Origin: Flavobacterium sp. LC2016-01
GTDB lineage: Bacteria > Bacteroidota > Bacteroidia > Flavobacteriales > Flavobacteriaceae
Length of the DNA stretch: 64,000 nucleotides
Reading direction: 5' to 3'
Assembly: GCF_009711135.1 (NCBI RefSeq)
Contig: NZ_WMIC01000009.1
Coordinates: 62,001 to 126,000 of the forward strand
The notes under the pieces are model-generated. The model was not told the origin of the DNA, did no database searches, and saw only the letters and a program-made list of their open reading frames with translations. Of the stretch, positions 7,922 through 18,800 are shown in pieces. The translations under genes were made by a program, and so were the position numbers. Every line of letters begins with the position of its first letter. Within the stretch, counting starts at the first letter, position 1.

Positions 7922-9196
7922 TTGGAAATACTAATAATATTTTTTCTAATACTATTAAACGGAGTTTTCTCGATGTCAGAAATCGCATTGATTTCGGCTA
8001 GGAAAAACAGACTTGAAACAGCAGCGAAAAAAGGAAATAAAGGAGCTAAAATTGCGCTGGATCTTGCTAATTCTCCAAACAAATTTTTGTCAACAGTGCA
8101 AATCGGAATTACCTTAATCGGAATTTTGACCGGTATTTACAGTGGTGATAAAATTACAATAGATGTTGAAAGTTTTGTTTCTGGTTTTGCAGTTTTAAAA
8201 CCTTACGCGCATTCCATCGCAGTTGGGATTGTTGTTGTTGTTTTAACTTTTTTCTCATTGGTTTTAGGAGAATTGCTTCCAAAACGAATTGGATTAAATT
8301 ATCCAGAAACGATAGCAAAAATGTTTGCAATGCCAATGAAAGTGATTTCGATTATTACGGCGCCTTTCATTTGGCTCTTAACATCTTCGACCGATTTTTT
8401 GCTGAATGTTCTTCAGATAAAACCAACCGCTGACGGAAAAGTTACCGAAGAAGAAATTAAAGCAATCATAAAAGAAGGAACTGAAGTTGGCGAAGTTCAA
8501 GAAATTGAACAAGATATTGTAGAACGTGTTTTTCATATTGGAGACAGAAAAGTAAGTTCGTTAATGACGCACAGAAAATCTGTTGATATGCTTCCGTTAA
8601 AAGAAGATAAAGCTAAAATTAAAGATTTAATAGTTCAGGATTTACATACTGTTTATCCGGTTTACAATCACAACTATGATGATATTGTTGGTATTGTAAC
8701 GTTAAAAAATATTTTTGCCCATATCGAAAATGATAATTTTGATTTGGCTTCAATAATGACCGATGCGCCTTATTTAATGGAGCAGACAACAGCATACAAA
8801 GCGTTGGAAAACTTCAAAAAAACAGGCGTTCATTACGCTTTAGTTTCAGATGAATATGGCGTTTTTCAAGGTATGATTACGTTGAATGATATTTTGGAAG
8901 CTTTAGTTGGTGATGCATCAGAATTTTACAAAGATGAATTTCAGCTTATAGAAAGAGAAGATGGATCATGGCTGGTTGACGGACATTATTCATTGCACGA
9001 CTTTTTAACGTATTTTGAGTTAGATGAACTCACAAACGATTACGAAGTAAACACTGTAAGCGGAATGATTATGACCGAGCTTTCGCATATTCCAAAAGAA
9101 GGCGAAAAATTAGTCTGGCAAAAATTCGTTTTAGAAGTCATCGACATGGATGGCGTTAAAATTGATAAAGTGCTTGTAAAAGCGCTTAAAGAGTAG
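7922..9196 (+). CDS. CNNM/CorC-family membrane protein (hemolysin-like)
   Basis: The 424-residue integral membrane protein has a CNNM (DUF21) transmembrane part (about residues 1-175, with MSEIALISARKNRLE after the first helix), a CBS-domain pair (about 205-320; MTHRKSVDML, YALVSDEYGVFQGMITLNDIL) and a C-terminal CorC/HlyC domain (about 335-424). Relatives act in magnesium or cobalt export or homeostasis; 'hemolysin' is a historical label. The start is a TTG at 7922: an in-frame TAA lies at 7916, and the first membrane helix begins at once, so no ATG start would keep the helix complete. Confidence 0.9.
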   Translation: MEILIIFFLILLNGVFSMSEIALISARKNRLETAAKKGNKGAKIALDLANSPNKFLSTVQIGITLIGILTGIYSGDKITIDVESFVSGFAVLKPYAHSIAVGIVVVVLTFFSLVLGELLPKRIGLNYPETIAKMFAMPMKVISIITAPFIWLLTSSTDFLLNVLQIKPTADGKVTEEEIKAIIKEGTEVGEVQEIEQDIVERVFHIGDRKVSSLMTHRKSVDMLPLKEDKAKIKDLIVQDLHTVYPVYNHNYDDIVGIVTLKNIFAHIENDNFDLASIMTDAPYLMEQTTAYKALENFKKTGVHYALVSDEYGVFQGMITLNDILEALVGDASEFYKDEFQLIEREDGSWLVDGHYSLHDFLTYFELDELTNDYEVNTVSGMIMTELSHIPKEGEKLVWQKFVLEVIDMDGVKIDKVLVKALKE

Positions 9197-9211
9197 AGAG
9201 AATTTTGTTTT

Positions 9212-9280
9212 AAGTTTCAAGTTTCAAGTTTCAGCCCCGATAGCTATCTGGATTGAAACTTGAAACTTGAACCTTGAAAC
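9212..9280. repeat. AAGTTTC tandem/inverted repeat
   Basis: Three tandem AAGTTTC units on the left (9212-9233) face three complementary GAAACTT-type units on the right (9254-9280), with the palindrome GATAGCTATC (9239-9248) at the centre. The transcript would fold into a long hairpin. It fills the gap before obgE. A second member of this family is at 57756-57818. Confidence 0.7.
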
Positions 9281-9299
9281 TCCACATAAACAAACAAAA

Positions 9300-10301
9300 A
9301 TGACAGAAGGAAATTTTGTAGATTACGTTAAGATATTTGTTTCGTCCGGAAAAGGAGGAAAAGGATCTACGCATTTACATAGAGAGAAATTTATTGAAAA
9401 AGGTGGTCCAGACGGAGGAGACGGAGGTCGTGGAGGACATGTGTATTTAGTGGGAAATAAAGGACTCTGGACATTATTTCATTTAAAGTTTGCACGTCAC
9501 ATTAAAGGAGGTTTCGGAGGAGACGGAGGATCTGACAGAAGTACAGGTGCAGACGGAGATGATAAAATTATTGAAGTACCTCTGGGAACTGTTGTAAAAG
9601 ACAAAGAAACTGGAGAAACACTTTTTGAAATTACAGAACACGGAGAAAAAAGAATTCTTGCAAAAGGAGGAAAAGGAGGTTTAGGAAACTGGCATTTTAG
9701 AAGTTCAACAAACCAAACGCCAAGATACGCACAACCTGGTTTACCAGGTGTAGAAATGGATGTTATCTTGGAACTTAAAGTTCTGGCAGATGTTGGTTTA
9801 GTTGGTTTTCCGAATGCAGGAAAATCTACTTTATTGTCTGTTTTAACTTCAGCAAAACCAAAAATTGCTGATTATCCTTTTACAACTTTAAAACCAAACT
9901 TAGGAATTGTAGCTTACAGAGATTTCCAGTCTTTTGTAATTGCTGATATTCCGGGAATTATTGAAGGTGCTGCTGAAGGAAAAGGTTTAGGACATTATTT
10001 CTTGCGTCATATTGAGCGTAATTCAACTTTGTTATTTTTAGTTCCTGTTGATACGCCAGATATTAAAGCAGAATATGATATTTTGGTTAATGAGTTAACG
10101 AAATATAATCCTGAAATGTTAGACAAAGAACGTCTTTTAGTAATCTCAAAATGCGATATGCTGGATGACGAACTAAAAGCCGAATTAAAAGCTGAGCTGG
10201 ATGTTTCTTTTAAAGATGTTCCGTATATGTTTATTTCATCTGTTGCACAGCAAGGGCTTACAGACTTGAAAGATAGACTTTGGAAAATGCTTAACGAGTA
10301 G
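9300..10301 (+). CDS. obgE: GTPase ObgE/CgtA
   Basis: Obg is a conserved GTPase of late 50S ribosome assembly and stress control. The 333-residue protein starts MTEGNFVDYVKIFVSSGKGG and carries the glycine-rich Obg fold (GGPDGGDGGRGG, GGFGGDGGSDRSTGADG) in about the first 158 residues. The G domain follows, with G1 GFPNAGKS (169-176), G3 DIPGIIEGA and a SKCD G4 motif. It ends after the G domain, lacking the C-terminal OCT domain, as is common in Bacteroidota. An extended frame from 9267 starts within the upstream repeat and was not chosen. Confidence 0.96.
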   Translation: MTEGNFVDYVKIFVSSGKGGKGSTHLHREKFIEKGGPDGGDGGRGGHVYLVGNKGLWTLFHLKFARHIKGGFGGDGGSDRSTGADGDDKIIEVPLGTVVKDKETGETLFEITEHGEKRILAKGGKGGLGNWHFRSSTNQTPRYAQPGLPGVEMDVILELKVLADVGLVGFPNAGKSTLLSVLTSAKPKIADYPFTTLKPNLGIVAYRDFQSFVIADIPGIIEGAAEGKGLGHYFLRHIERNSTLLFLVPVDTPDIKAEYDILVNELTKYNPEMLDKERLLVISKCDMLDDELKAELKAELDVSFKDVPYMFISSVAQQGLTDLKDRLWKMLNE

Positions 10302-10323
10302 AAAAGTAATACAATTATATATA

Positions 10324-10358
10324 AAAGGTGTTCTGTTTTTCAGAGCACCTTTTTTTTT
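10324..10358 (+). terminator. Intrinsic terminator after obgE
   Basis: A 12-bp stem (AAAGGTGTTCTG, 10324-10335, against CAGAGCACCTTT, 10341-10352, one G-U pair) with a TTTTT loop is followed by a T-tract to 10358. It ends the obgE transcript. Confidence 0.85.
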
Positions 10359-10480
10359 GTTTTATAATGTTAAATTCGTAATAAACGAGTAAAAATCTAT
10401 TGTGATTTTTAATTTTAGGATTGTTTGGGTTGAGATAATTGTGAAAATGCTTTATATTCGCATCACTTAAATAAAATAAC

Positions 10481-12625
10481 ATGAAAAAAATAGTTTTATT
10501 CTTAACCATGTGCCTAATGGCTTTTCCTGCAAGAGCGGATGAAGGAATGTGGTTTTTGATGTTTATCGAAAGATTGAACCATAGAGATATGGAGAAAATG
10601 GGACTTCAATTAACATCCGAAGAAATTTACAGTATTAATCACCACAGTTTAAAAGATGCAATTGTACAATTCAATGGAGGTTGTACTGCTGAAATCGTTT
10701 CTAACAGTGGTTTGGTACTAACGAATCATCACTGTGGATATAGTGCGATTGCAGAACTTTCAACTGCCGAGCAAAATCATTTGAAAGATGGGTTTTGGGC
10801 AAAAAATCGTTCAGAAGAATTGAAACCAAAATCTTTATTCGTACGTTTCTTTGTTCGTATGGATGATGTTTCTAAAAGAATTTTGTCAAAAGTAAATGAT
10901 CAGATGACAGAAACGGAAAGAAACAAAATCATTCAGCAAGAAATCAGTTTAATTGAAAAAGAAAACAGCGAAAACGGAAAATACACTGTTTCTGTTCGTC
11001 CTTTCTTTCAAGGAAATGAATATTACTATTTTGTTTACCAAGATTACACCGATGTTCGTTTAGTAGGAACACCGCCAGAAAGTGTTGGTAAATTTGGTGG
11101 AGATACTGACAACTGGGAATGGCCTCGTCAAACAGGAGATTTCTCAATGTTCAGAGTATATGCTGATAAAGACGGAAATCCTGCAACCTATTCAAAAGAC
11201 AATGTGCCTTTACAGCCAAAACATTATTTGCCTGTAAGTATTAAAGGTGTAAAAGAAAATGATTTTGCAATGATTCTTGGTTATCCAGGAAGAACAAACC
11301 GATGGATGCCAGCTGGCGGCATTGAGCAAAATGTAAAATTCGCATATCCTGCTTGGGTTGAAGGTGCAAAAACCGGAATGGACCAAATGAAAAAGTATAT
11401 GGATAAAGACGCGACTGTTCGTTTACAGTATGCTTCTAAATATGCTTCGACTGCAAATTACTGGAAAAACCGTCAAGGTATGATTGATGCTTTAACAAAA
11501 GCCGGTACGGCAGATGCAAAAGCAGAACAAGAAGATAAATTTTATGAGTGGGCAAGCAAACCGGCTAATAAAGACAAATACGAAAACGTAATTCCGACAA
11601 TTAATGATTATTACAGAGAAACGAACTTAAAAGCGCGTCACGATAATTATTTATCTCAAGTTTTACGTACATCAAGTTATGCTGCTGGTCCGGCAAATCT
11701 TGGTAATGCATTGATTGCTTACTATAAAGAAAATGATGCGAAAAGAGCTGAATTACTGCCAAAGATCAACACTTTGGTAGATAATATTTATGGTAATTTT
11801 TATGAGCCATTAGAAAAAGATGTTTTAACTGCGCAGTTAAATTTATATGCTGCTAAAGCTGCAGAATACGGACTTGCTCCAGAAATCGCAAAAATGAAAG
11901 CGGCTAATAATGGTGATTTTACTGCTGATGTAGCAAAAGCAACTGAAATTAGTTATTTTACGAATAAAGAAAAAGTATTGGCATTTTTAGCTGATCCAAA
12001 ACCATTAGCGATTGTTCACGATCCGCTTTATATTATTTCTAATGATCTTTTGACTAAATCCCGTGCAAAAACAGATGATCAGGCAAAAGCTGATGATGGA
12101 TTTGCAATTGCATACCGCAAATTAGTTGAAGGTTTAAGAGAATCGAAACTAAATGCTATCAAATATCCAGATGCAAACTCTACTTTAAGATTGACTTACG
12201 GAAAAGTTCGCGCTTTGCCTGCTGATCCTCGTAATGATGCAAAAATCAACAACTATACTACAATGGAAAGTATGGTTAAAAAATACAAAGCCGGAGATCA
12301 GGAATTTGACTTGCCAGCTCGTTTGTTAGAATTAAACAAGACAAAAGATTACGGACAATATGCTGATAAAGCAGGATATATGCCAATAAACTTTTTGACA
12401 GACAATGATATTACTGGAGGAAATTCTGGTTCACCGGTTCTTAACGGAAAAGGAGAATTAATTGGAATTGCTTTTGACGGTAATATCGAAGCTATGGCTG
12501 GAGATGTTATTTTTGATCCTAAATTGCAAAGAACAATCAACGTTGATATTCGTTACGTTCTTTGGATTATTGACAAATACGCCGGAGCGAAAAATATAAT
12601 TGACGAATTGACGATTGCTAAATAA
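10481..12625 (+). CDS. S46-family dipeptidyl-peptidase, DPP7-like
   Basis: S46 peptidases release dipeptides from oligopeptide N-termini in the periplasm. The 714-residue preprotein has a signal peptide (MKKIVLFLTMCLMAFPARA), the chymotrypsin-type His motif TNHHCGYSAI (His83/His84) and the nucleophile motif GGNSGSP with Ser649. Eighteen residues after the serine is a glycine (FDGNIEAM, Gly667). In the characterised Porphyromonas enzymes this position is Gly in DPP7 (hydrophobic P1) and Arg in DPP11 (acidic P1), so DPP7-like specificity is inferred. It has its own terminator and is convergent with the macroglobulin gene. Confidence 0.92.
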   Translation: MKKIVLFLTMCLMAFPARADEGMWFLMFIERLNHRDMEKMGLQLTSEEIYSINHHSLKDAIVQFNGGCTAEIVSNSGLVLTNHHCGYSAIAELSTAEQNHLKDGFWAKNRSEELKPKSLFVRFFVRMDDVSKRILSKVNDQMTETERNKIIQQEISLIEKENSENGKYTVSVRPFFQGNEYYYFVYQDYTDVRLVGTPPESVGKFGGDTDNWEWPRQTGDFSMFRVYADKDGNPATYSKDNVPLQPKHYLPVSIKGVKENDFAMILGYPGRTNRWMPAGGIEQNVKFAYPAWVEGAKTGMDQMKKYMDKDATVRLQYASKYASTANYWKNRQGMIDALTKAGTADAKAEQEDKFYEWASKPANKDKYENVIPTINDYYRETNLKARHDNYLSQVLRTSSYAAGPANLGNALIAYYKENDAKRAELLPKINTLVDNIYGNFYEPLEKDVLTAQLNLYAAKAAEYGLAPEIAKMKAANNGDFTADVAKATEISYFTNKEKVLAFLADPKPLAIVHDPLYIISNDLLTKSRAKTDDQAKADDGFAIAYRKLVEGLRESKLNAIKYPDANSTLRLTYGKVRALPADPRNDAKINNYTTMESMVKKYKAGDQEFDLPARLLELNKTKDYGQYADKAGYMPINFLTDNDITGGNSGSPVLNGKGELIGIAFDGNIEAMAGDVIFDPKLQRTINVDIRYVLWIIDKYAGAKNIIDELTIAK

Positions 12626-12647
12626 TCTCAATTTATTTATAAAATTA

Positions 12648-12679
12648 AACCCGATAGTTTTAAAGCTATCGGGTTTTTT
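12648..12679 (+). terminator. Intrinsic terminator after the S46 peptidase
   Basis: AACCCGATAG (12648-12657) pairs with CTATCGGGTT (12666-12675), with an 8-nt loop and T-tract to 12679. Confidence 0.85.
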
Positions 12680-12710
12680 ATTGTTTTTAATTTTGAAAAA
12701 GTATGCCATC

Positions 12711-12790
12711 CTGAGCGAAGTCGAAGGCTCGCCAATTGGAACGGGGTCTTCGACTTCGCTCAGACTGACAAACTTCGCTCAGACTGACAA
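12711..12790. repeat. Perfect 16-bp inverted repeat plus 19-bp tandem duplication
   Basis: CTGAGCGAAGTCGAAG (12711-12726) is exactly complementary to 12748-12763. The right arm then continues into a direct duplication of ACTTCGCTCAGACTGACAA (12753-12771 and 12772-12790). It is GC-richer than the flanks and sits in the convergent gap between the S46 peptidase and the macroglobulin gene. It looks like a dispersed flavobacterial palindrome. Confidence 0.8.
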
Positions 12791-12869
12791 ATATAGATTA
12801 TATGCTTTCGTTGGAATTTGGACACGAGCGCTAGCGAACTGGCGAAGCAATTTAAAATTTGGAATTTTT

Positions 12870-15800
12870 CTAATTCACTTTCACCCGAATCCCTTTTGTA
12901 TGACTCGAAAATTCTGGCGCATACATACTTTGAATGGTTGTGATTCCGTTTGAAAATTCACCACCGTTATTAACTCGGATGTCATATTCTAAAACATAAG
13001 TTCCTCTATTTATATGATCAAAGAAAAAATGTGTTGCTGCATCTTTTGTGCTCATGTAAAATCCTAATCGATCTTTATATTGATATTCCGAAAGAACATT
13101 TACAGGTTCAAAACAGGAAGCTCGCATATCTTTTAAATGAATATATTCAACATCTTCTTTCGAAGTAATAATTAAACGGACTGTTACTAAATCACCTATT
13201 TTTAAAGAATTTTCAGTTGTTATCTTTTGCAATTCGTCTCCTTTTGGAGTGTTTTTCTTTAGATATAGTTCTTTCGAAACAGATAAAACGGCACCTGAAT
13301 CGTTTTTGATTTTATCCAAATCTTCAAAATATTGCCAGTAAACACCACCAAAACCAGGAACTTTAGATTTGTTTTCGATTTTGATTGAAGCCATTTCTTT
13401 TTTAATTTCCTCAGCTTTCCAGTTTAGTTTAATGTATCCCGTTTCAGCTTCTTTTTCATTTTCGGCTAATTTTTTAGTAACGATTTTTTCGTCTCCCAAT
13501 TTTATAACCGTATTATCTTTTACAGAAAGCCAGTCGGTTCCTTGCATTAATAAGGCATAAATCGCTTCAGTGGTTGATTTTGTTGTGGGCCAGTTTTTGG
13601 TTTGTTTGTTTTTCAAAAGCCAGACTTTCATCGCATCAACAGATTTGGTATCATTTGTTACTTCGGCGAAAGCCTCAATCAATAAAGCCTGAGTTTCAAT
13701 TGGTGCCTGATACCAATACCAGCCCGATTTGTTCGCAATCCAGTACATTCCCCAATCTTCATTATTTGAAGAAGTTTCTTTTAAACTTTCAATTATTTTT
13801 TTTGCCGTTTCTTTTTCTCCAAAACGATTTAGCGTTACCGCTGCTAATCCTTTTTCGTAAAGTGAATATTGCAGCCAATCTTTTTTAGCCGTTTCCAAAT
13901 ATAATTTTGAAGCTTTTTTTAATTCATCAGACATTGGATAGTTCTCCAAATAAAAACTTCTCGTGTACAGATAATGCAAGTCAGAATACGGATTGATCCA
14001 GATTAATTTGTCGGTTGCTTTTAAGTTTTGTGTTCTCGTTCTATAATATTCTAAAAAGTCATTGTCTAAATAAGGAATTGCGTTTTTTGCAATTTGATCT
14101 ATTTTATCTTCATTATCTTCAGATGTACTCAGCTTCGCCAAATGACCTAAACCGGCTAAAATATGTCTCGTAATATATTCACTTTCTGCGTAGCCGTCAA
14201 ACCATCGAAATCCGCCAGAAGCAGTTTGTTTCTTTTTTAATTTTTCGAATGTAGCTTCTTGCGAAGTTTTCATTTTTTCTAAATCAAATAGAAGTGCTAA
14301 ATTTTTCTTCTTTTCATCTTCACTCTGTGCATCATTCAGCCAAGGCGTTTCGGCAAGAATTATCGATTTTAGTTCTTCATTATCTTCTAATTTTGAATGC
14401 AGTTTTCCGTTTTTTCTCCAAGTTTCAAAAATGCCCGCAATTTTCGGATTGCTCGAAATAATTTCTGATGCTAGTGCATTCGCATAAAATCGAGCAAAAG
14501 TCTGCTCCGCGCATTCATGTTCATATTCCATTAAATAAGGAAGTGACTGAATGGCAATCCAAGTTGGATTTGAAGTATATTCAAGTGTAAACTGATGATT
14601 TCTTAAAGTTGAAGAATTGTTGTTTTTTAAATTCTCAAACGTATATTCTTTCGTCGAATTTTCACGAACCCAAAGCGGAATACTTTCGGTAACCAACATA
14701 TTATTTGTCAAAACCGGAAGTATGTTTTCTTCTCCATCAGAAAAATTGCCGGATTTTGCCACGATTTTATATTGAACACCTTGCAAACCTTCAGGAATTG
14801 CAATAGTCCAGTTTACACTTGTGTTTCCAAAAGCGTTAATTGTAAAGTTTTTAATGTTTTTAGCATTGAGCATTTTACCATCAATTGGCTGCATCGTTGT
14901 GGCATCAAAAAACTGTAAACTTGCGATTCCAGTTTTTGCTTCATTGGTCACATTCGAAATTTTGGCACTAATTATAATGGTATCTTTTTCTCTGAAGAAT
15001 CGTGGGAAATTCGGTAAAACCATCAATTCTTTTTGCGTGATAATGCTTTTTTCTAAATAACCCGAAACAGCATCTTTATTATGTGCCAATAAACGAAGTT
15101 TCCACTTTGTCAAAGCTTCTGGAGAAGTAAAGTTGAAACTTATATTTCCTTTAGCATCTGTTTTTAAATGAGGAAAGAAGAAAGCAGTTTCAGATAAATT
15201 TTTTCTAGCTTTTACTTGGGTTAAAGCTTCCATTGCTTTTTTGGTTGTAATGATAACTGCTCCTGCAGATGCTTTGTTCCCATAAATTGCAATGGCTTTA
15301 TCTGCAGTTAAAAAATCAATGTCTACAAGATCTTCCGGATTTATTTTTTTGAAATTTTCTTCTGATGAAATCTCGCCGTCAATAATATACAATGTTGAAG
15401 AACTTATTATCATCGAAGTTAAGCCACTGACAATCTTTTTCCCAGGAACAAATATTAGCTTTTTGGTTTGAAAATAGTATTCAGGATTGTTTATATCGCC
15501 TGGAATTATTCGTACTGCCTTAGCCATAAATGTTGAATCAGAAGCTTGTATATCTGCTTGAACTTTGAAATCTGCGCTTTCAAGCCGTGTTACCGCTCCA
15601 GTAAGAGATTGTTTTTTTTGAGTACCATAACCAATAACGACAACTTCTTGCAGCTGGCTAGAGTCATCTTCAAGACTTAGATTTATAACTTTGTCATTGG
15701 CCACCTTAACTGAAGTATTTTTAAATCCGAGATAAGAGAAAACTAATTCTTCGCCAGTTACAGCTTCAATTTCATAATAACCGTCAAAGTCTGAAGTTGC

Positions 15801-18800
15801 AGTTCTTGGTGTCCCTTTTACCGTTACTGAAACTCCCGGAAGTGCTAATCCGCTGGTGTCTGTAAGGATTCCAGAAATCATTTTTGCATTTGCTGGTTTT
15901 TTTACTTTTTTGATGAGCTGTTTTAAATATTGGCTTTGCTGATAAGTGCCATTTGGATTATTAAAATCAAACCCAAACCAAATCAAGCTTGTCGACTCGC
16001 TCGAAAACTGCATTTTTGGAATATAGCTATTTAAATTATGTAATGTTTGATATATTTCGCCAAAGCCTAATATCGTTTTTCTGTTGCCAGAATTATAATT
16101 GTAGTCATATATAGTTGGACCATTCCATTTCGTAAATGTAAATTTATCTAAAGAGCTGTCATACATCGAGGCCAAAACTTCTGCTTCTTTTTTTGTGTTG
16201 CTTGCTTTCAGCTGAAACGACCAGTTTTCAGTACTTCCAGGTTCGATTTTACTTCTGAAGCTTTCTGCTTTCCATTCTAATTTTGGCGTTTCGCTTTTCA
16301 GTGTAACATCTAATTCGTCATTAAAAACTTGATTCTCAAAAATACTTTCAAATGTTAGTTTTAGTATTTTTTCAAATTCAGGCCTAAGCGGAATTTTAAC
16401 AACGGCTTCATTGTTTTGAAGATGATTTGTTTCTTCAAAAAATAATCCACTTTTGTAATTTCCCGCCGTGTTAATGTAAAGTTCTTGAATTGGTGAAGTC
16501 AGTTTTATTTCGACAAAACCATCTTTTTTTGGATCGTCATTAATTTGCTGTGCTGTAAATAACTTACTCGGATTAAATTTGTCTTTGCTTTGCGTCAGCT
16601 GAAAATTTGTTGTTGCTTCAATTAGATTGTTGAAACTGTCATTTGCGCTAAAAACAATTTTATAGCTTCCCGATTTATAACTTGAAATAAAATCTAACGC
16701 AATAGTTTTATCTTTTTCGGTGTTGACTTTTTTCGAGTAAACTAGAGTTTCTTTAGGTTCGTCTATAAATTCTTTTCCTGTAATTTCATAAGGAAATAAT
16801 TTTTCGAAATCTTGATCGGAAATCGTTTCAATTTCTGGTTTTTCAGAACTTCTAATTTTAAATTTATTCAAGAACGGACGAACAAAATATATTTTCACTT
16901 CGCCATTTGCCGCTTTAAATTCGCCGTTGAGGTTGGTGCTGGTTAAAATAATTTCGTTTTTGTCTTTGGTTTGAATTTTACTTGGCATCGCAGCTTCTAA
17001 AATCAAATCATGATAACCCACTTTTATTTCGGTGCGCGATTCATGCGTTTCGCCATTAATATCTGTAACCGAAACTTCAATCTCATAGGTAAAAATGGGT
17101 AATTCTTTTTTATTTGAATCTTCAGGAGGCAAAGCAGTAAAATCAATAATAAATTTGCCTGAAGCATCTGTTTTTACTTCTCCTTCGGCAATTTCTTCTT
17201 CATCTTCTCTGCCAAAATAATTATTCATATAACTGGTGAAACGCTTAACAGTATAATCTACTGTCGCGTCAGAAACATTGCTTCCGGCAAAAGCTTTTGC
17301 AGTACCTTTTACTTTTACTGATTGATTGACTTGAAAAGTTTCTTTTTTAGGATCAAATGTGACTTCAAATTTCGGACGTTTGTATTCTTCAACTCTAAAA
17401 TGGGTTTGAGAATAGTCAAAATTTGCTTTTACCCAAAAAGGATATTTCTCTTTTTCCTTTTCGAAGTTGGCTGGTTTTAAGGCTGTAATGCTAAAATTAC
17501 CCATCAATCCCGTTTTAGGTAAAGTAAATTCTCCCGAAAAAGATCCAAATTCGTTTGTAGTAATATTAAATTCTTTGAAATCACTATTGTTAGGATCTTG
17601 AATCAAAACCCTAAAAGCAGTGTTTGGAACAACACTTGTTTTGTCATTGTTTTTCTGAATTGCAATTCCTTTAAAATATACAGTCTGGCCCGGACGGTAA
17701 ATCGCGCGATCCAAGTAAAATTCTACTTTAGCTTGTAAATTTTCTACAGTGTCTAATTGATACGCGTAGTTGCGCAGTATATAATTATTTCCAATTGTAA
17801 TAGTATCATTTTCAAATGAAACTTGCAGTGTTTCGTAATTTCGGCCCTTTCCTATTTTATTATAAGAAACTTTACCGTTTTTATCAGTTATAGCCGTAAA
17901 TCTTGGCGAACTGACTTTTACATTTTTTAAAGGATTTCCTTTTTTTCTGTCTAAAACCTGATACGTTTCATTCATACTAACTTCTGATACTGAGATCGAA
18001 AGATTAGTTACAGTCAAAGTTTCGAAAGCGGTTGCTTTTTCGTCTTTTGTATCTTTTTCAGTTTCAAAATAAACAAGATAAGATCCTGTTTTTAAATTTG
18101 GGAGCAAGACTTCTGTCGAATATTGAAAATAGTCTTTTTTATCTTTTAAAGTAAAAGCTTCTGTTATTTCTGGCTTTTTGTTGTTTACAATTTCCTCGGC
18201 TTGAGTCTCTCTTGAATTTCGATAACCCATGAAAAACAAAACTTGTTGTTGATCGATTTTATAAAATGAAATTTTTAAGTGTTCTACATTTTTGTATTGA
18301 ATAAAAGCACGAGTATTTTCATTGTTGTAAATATATTTTTGAAGCTGGACGGTCAATGATTTTGAAAGCAGTTTTTGTTTTTGACTTATAGCTTTCTTGT
18401 GCTCATTCGATCTATTGTTGACTTGTATAATGCTGTCTAAAATAGCAAGAGCCTTAGTGTTGTAATCTGGATGTAAGGTTTTTGATGCAAATAGAACTAA
18501 GTATTGAACTTTTTCCAATTGAATTTTTTGAATTAATATTTTGTCATCGGCTTTTTTTTGAAGTTTATCTAGTGCTTTAGAATAATCTTCATCGGCTTGA
18601 AATAAGAAGTTTTTGCAAAAAAGCAAACGTTCAAATTGATTATCTGATGTTGGGCTGTTGCTTTCTTTTTTTTGATAAAGCGAAACAACTAAGCGAAGAT
18701 TTGCATTAGTTATAAAATCTAAATTCAGTTTTGTAAATGCCGGAGAATCTCCAAAGAAATCTTTTTTATAAGGAATAAAAACAGTTTTCGGGATCTCCCA

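Noticed and set aside
9267..9299. Upstream start for obgE
   Set aside because: The extension is encoded by the AAGTTTC repeat; the Obg fold starts at the ATG at 9300.
12711..12790. CRISPR-like array
   Set aside because: Only two tandem 19-bp units with no spacers; the structure is a palindrome with a duplication.
12615..12953. 112-residue plus-strand frame overlapping the end of the S46 gene
   Set aside because: It crosses a terminator and the GAGCGAAGTCGAAG repeat and runs into the macroglobulin gene on the other strand; no family features.
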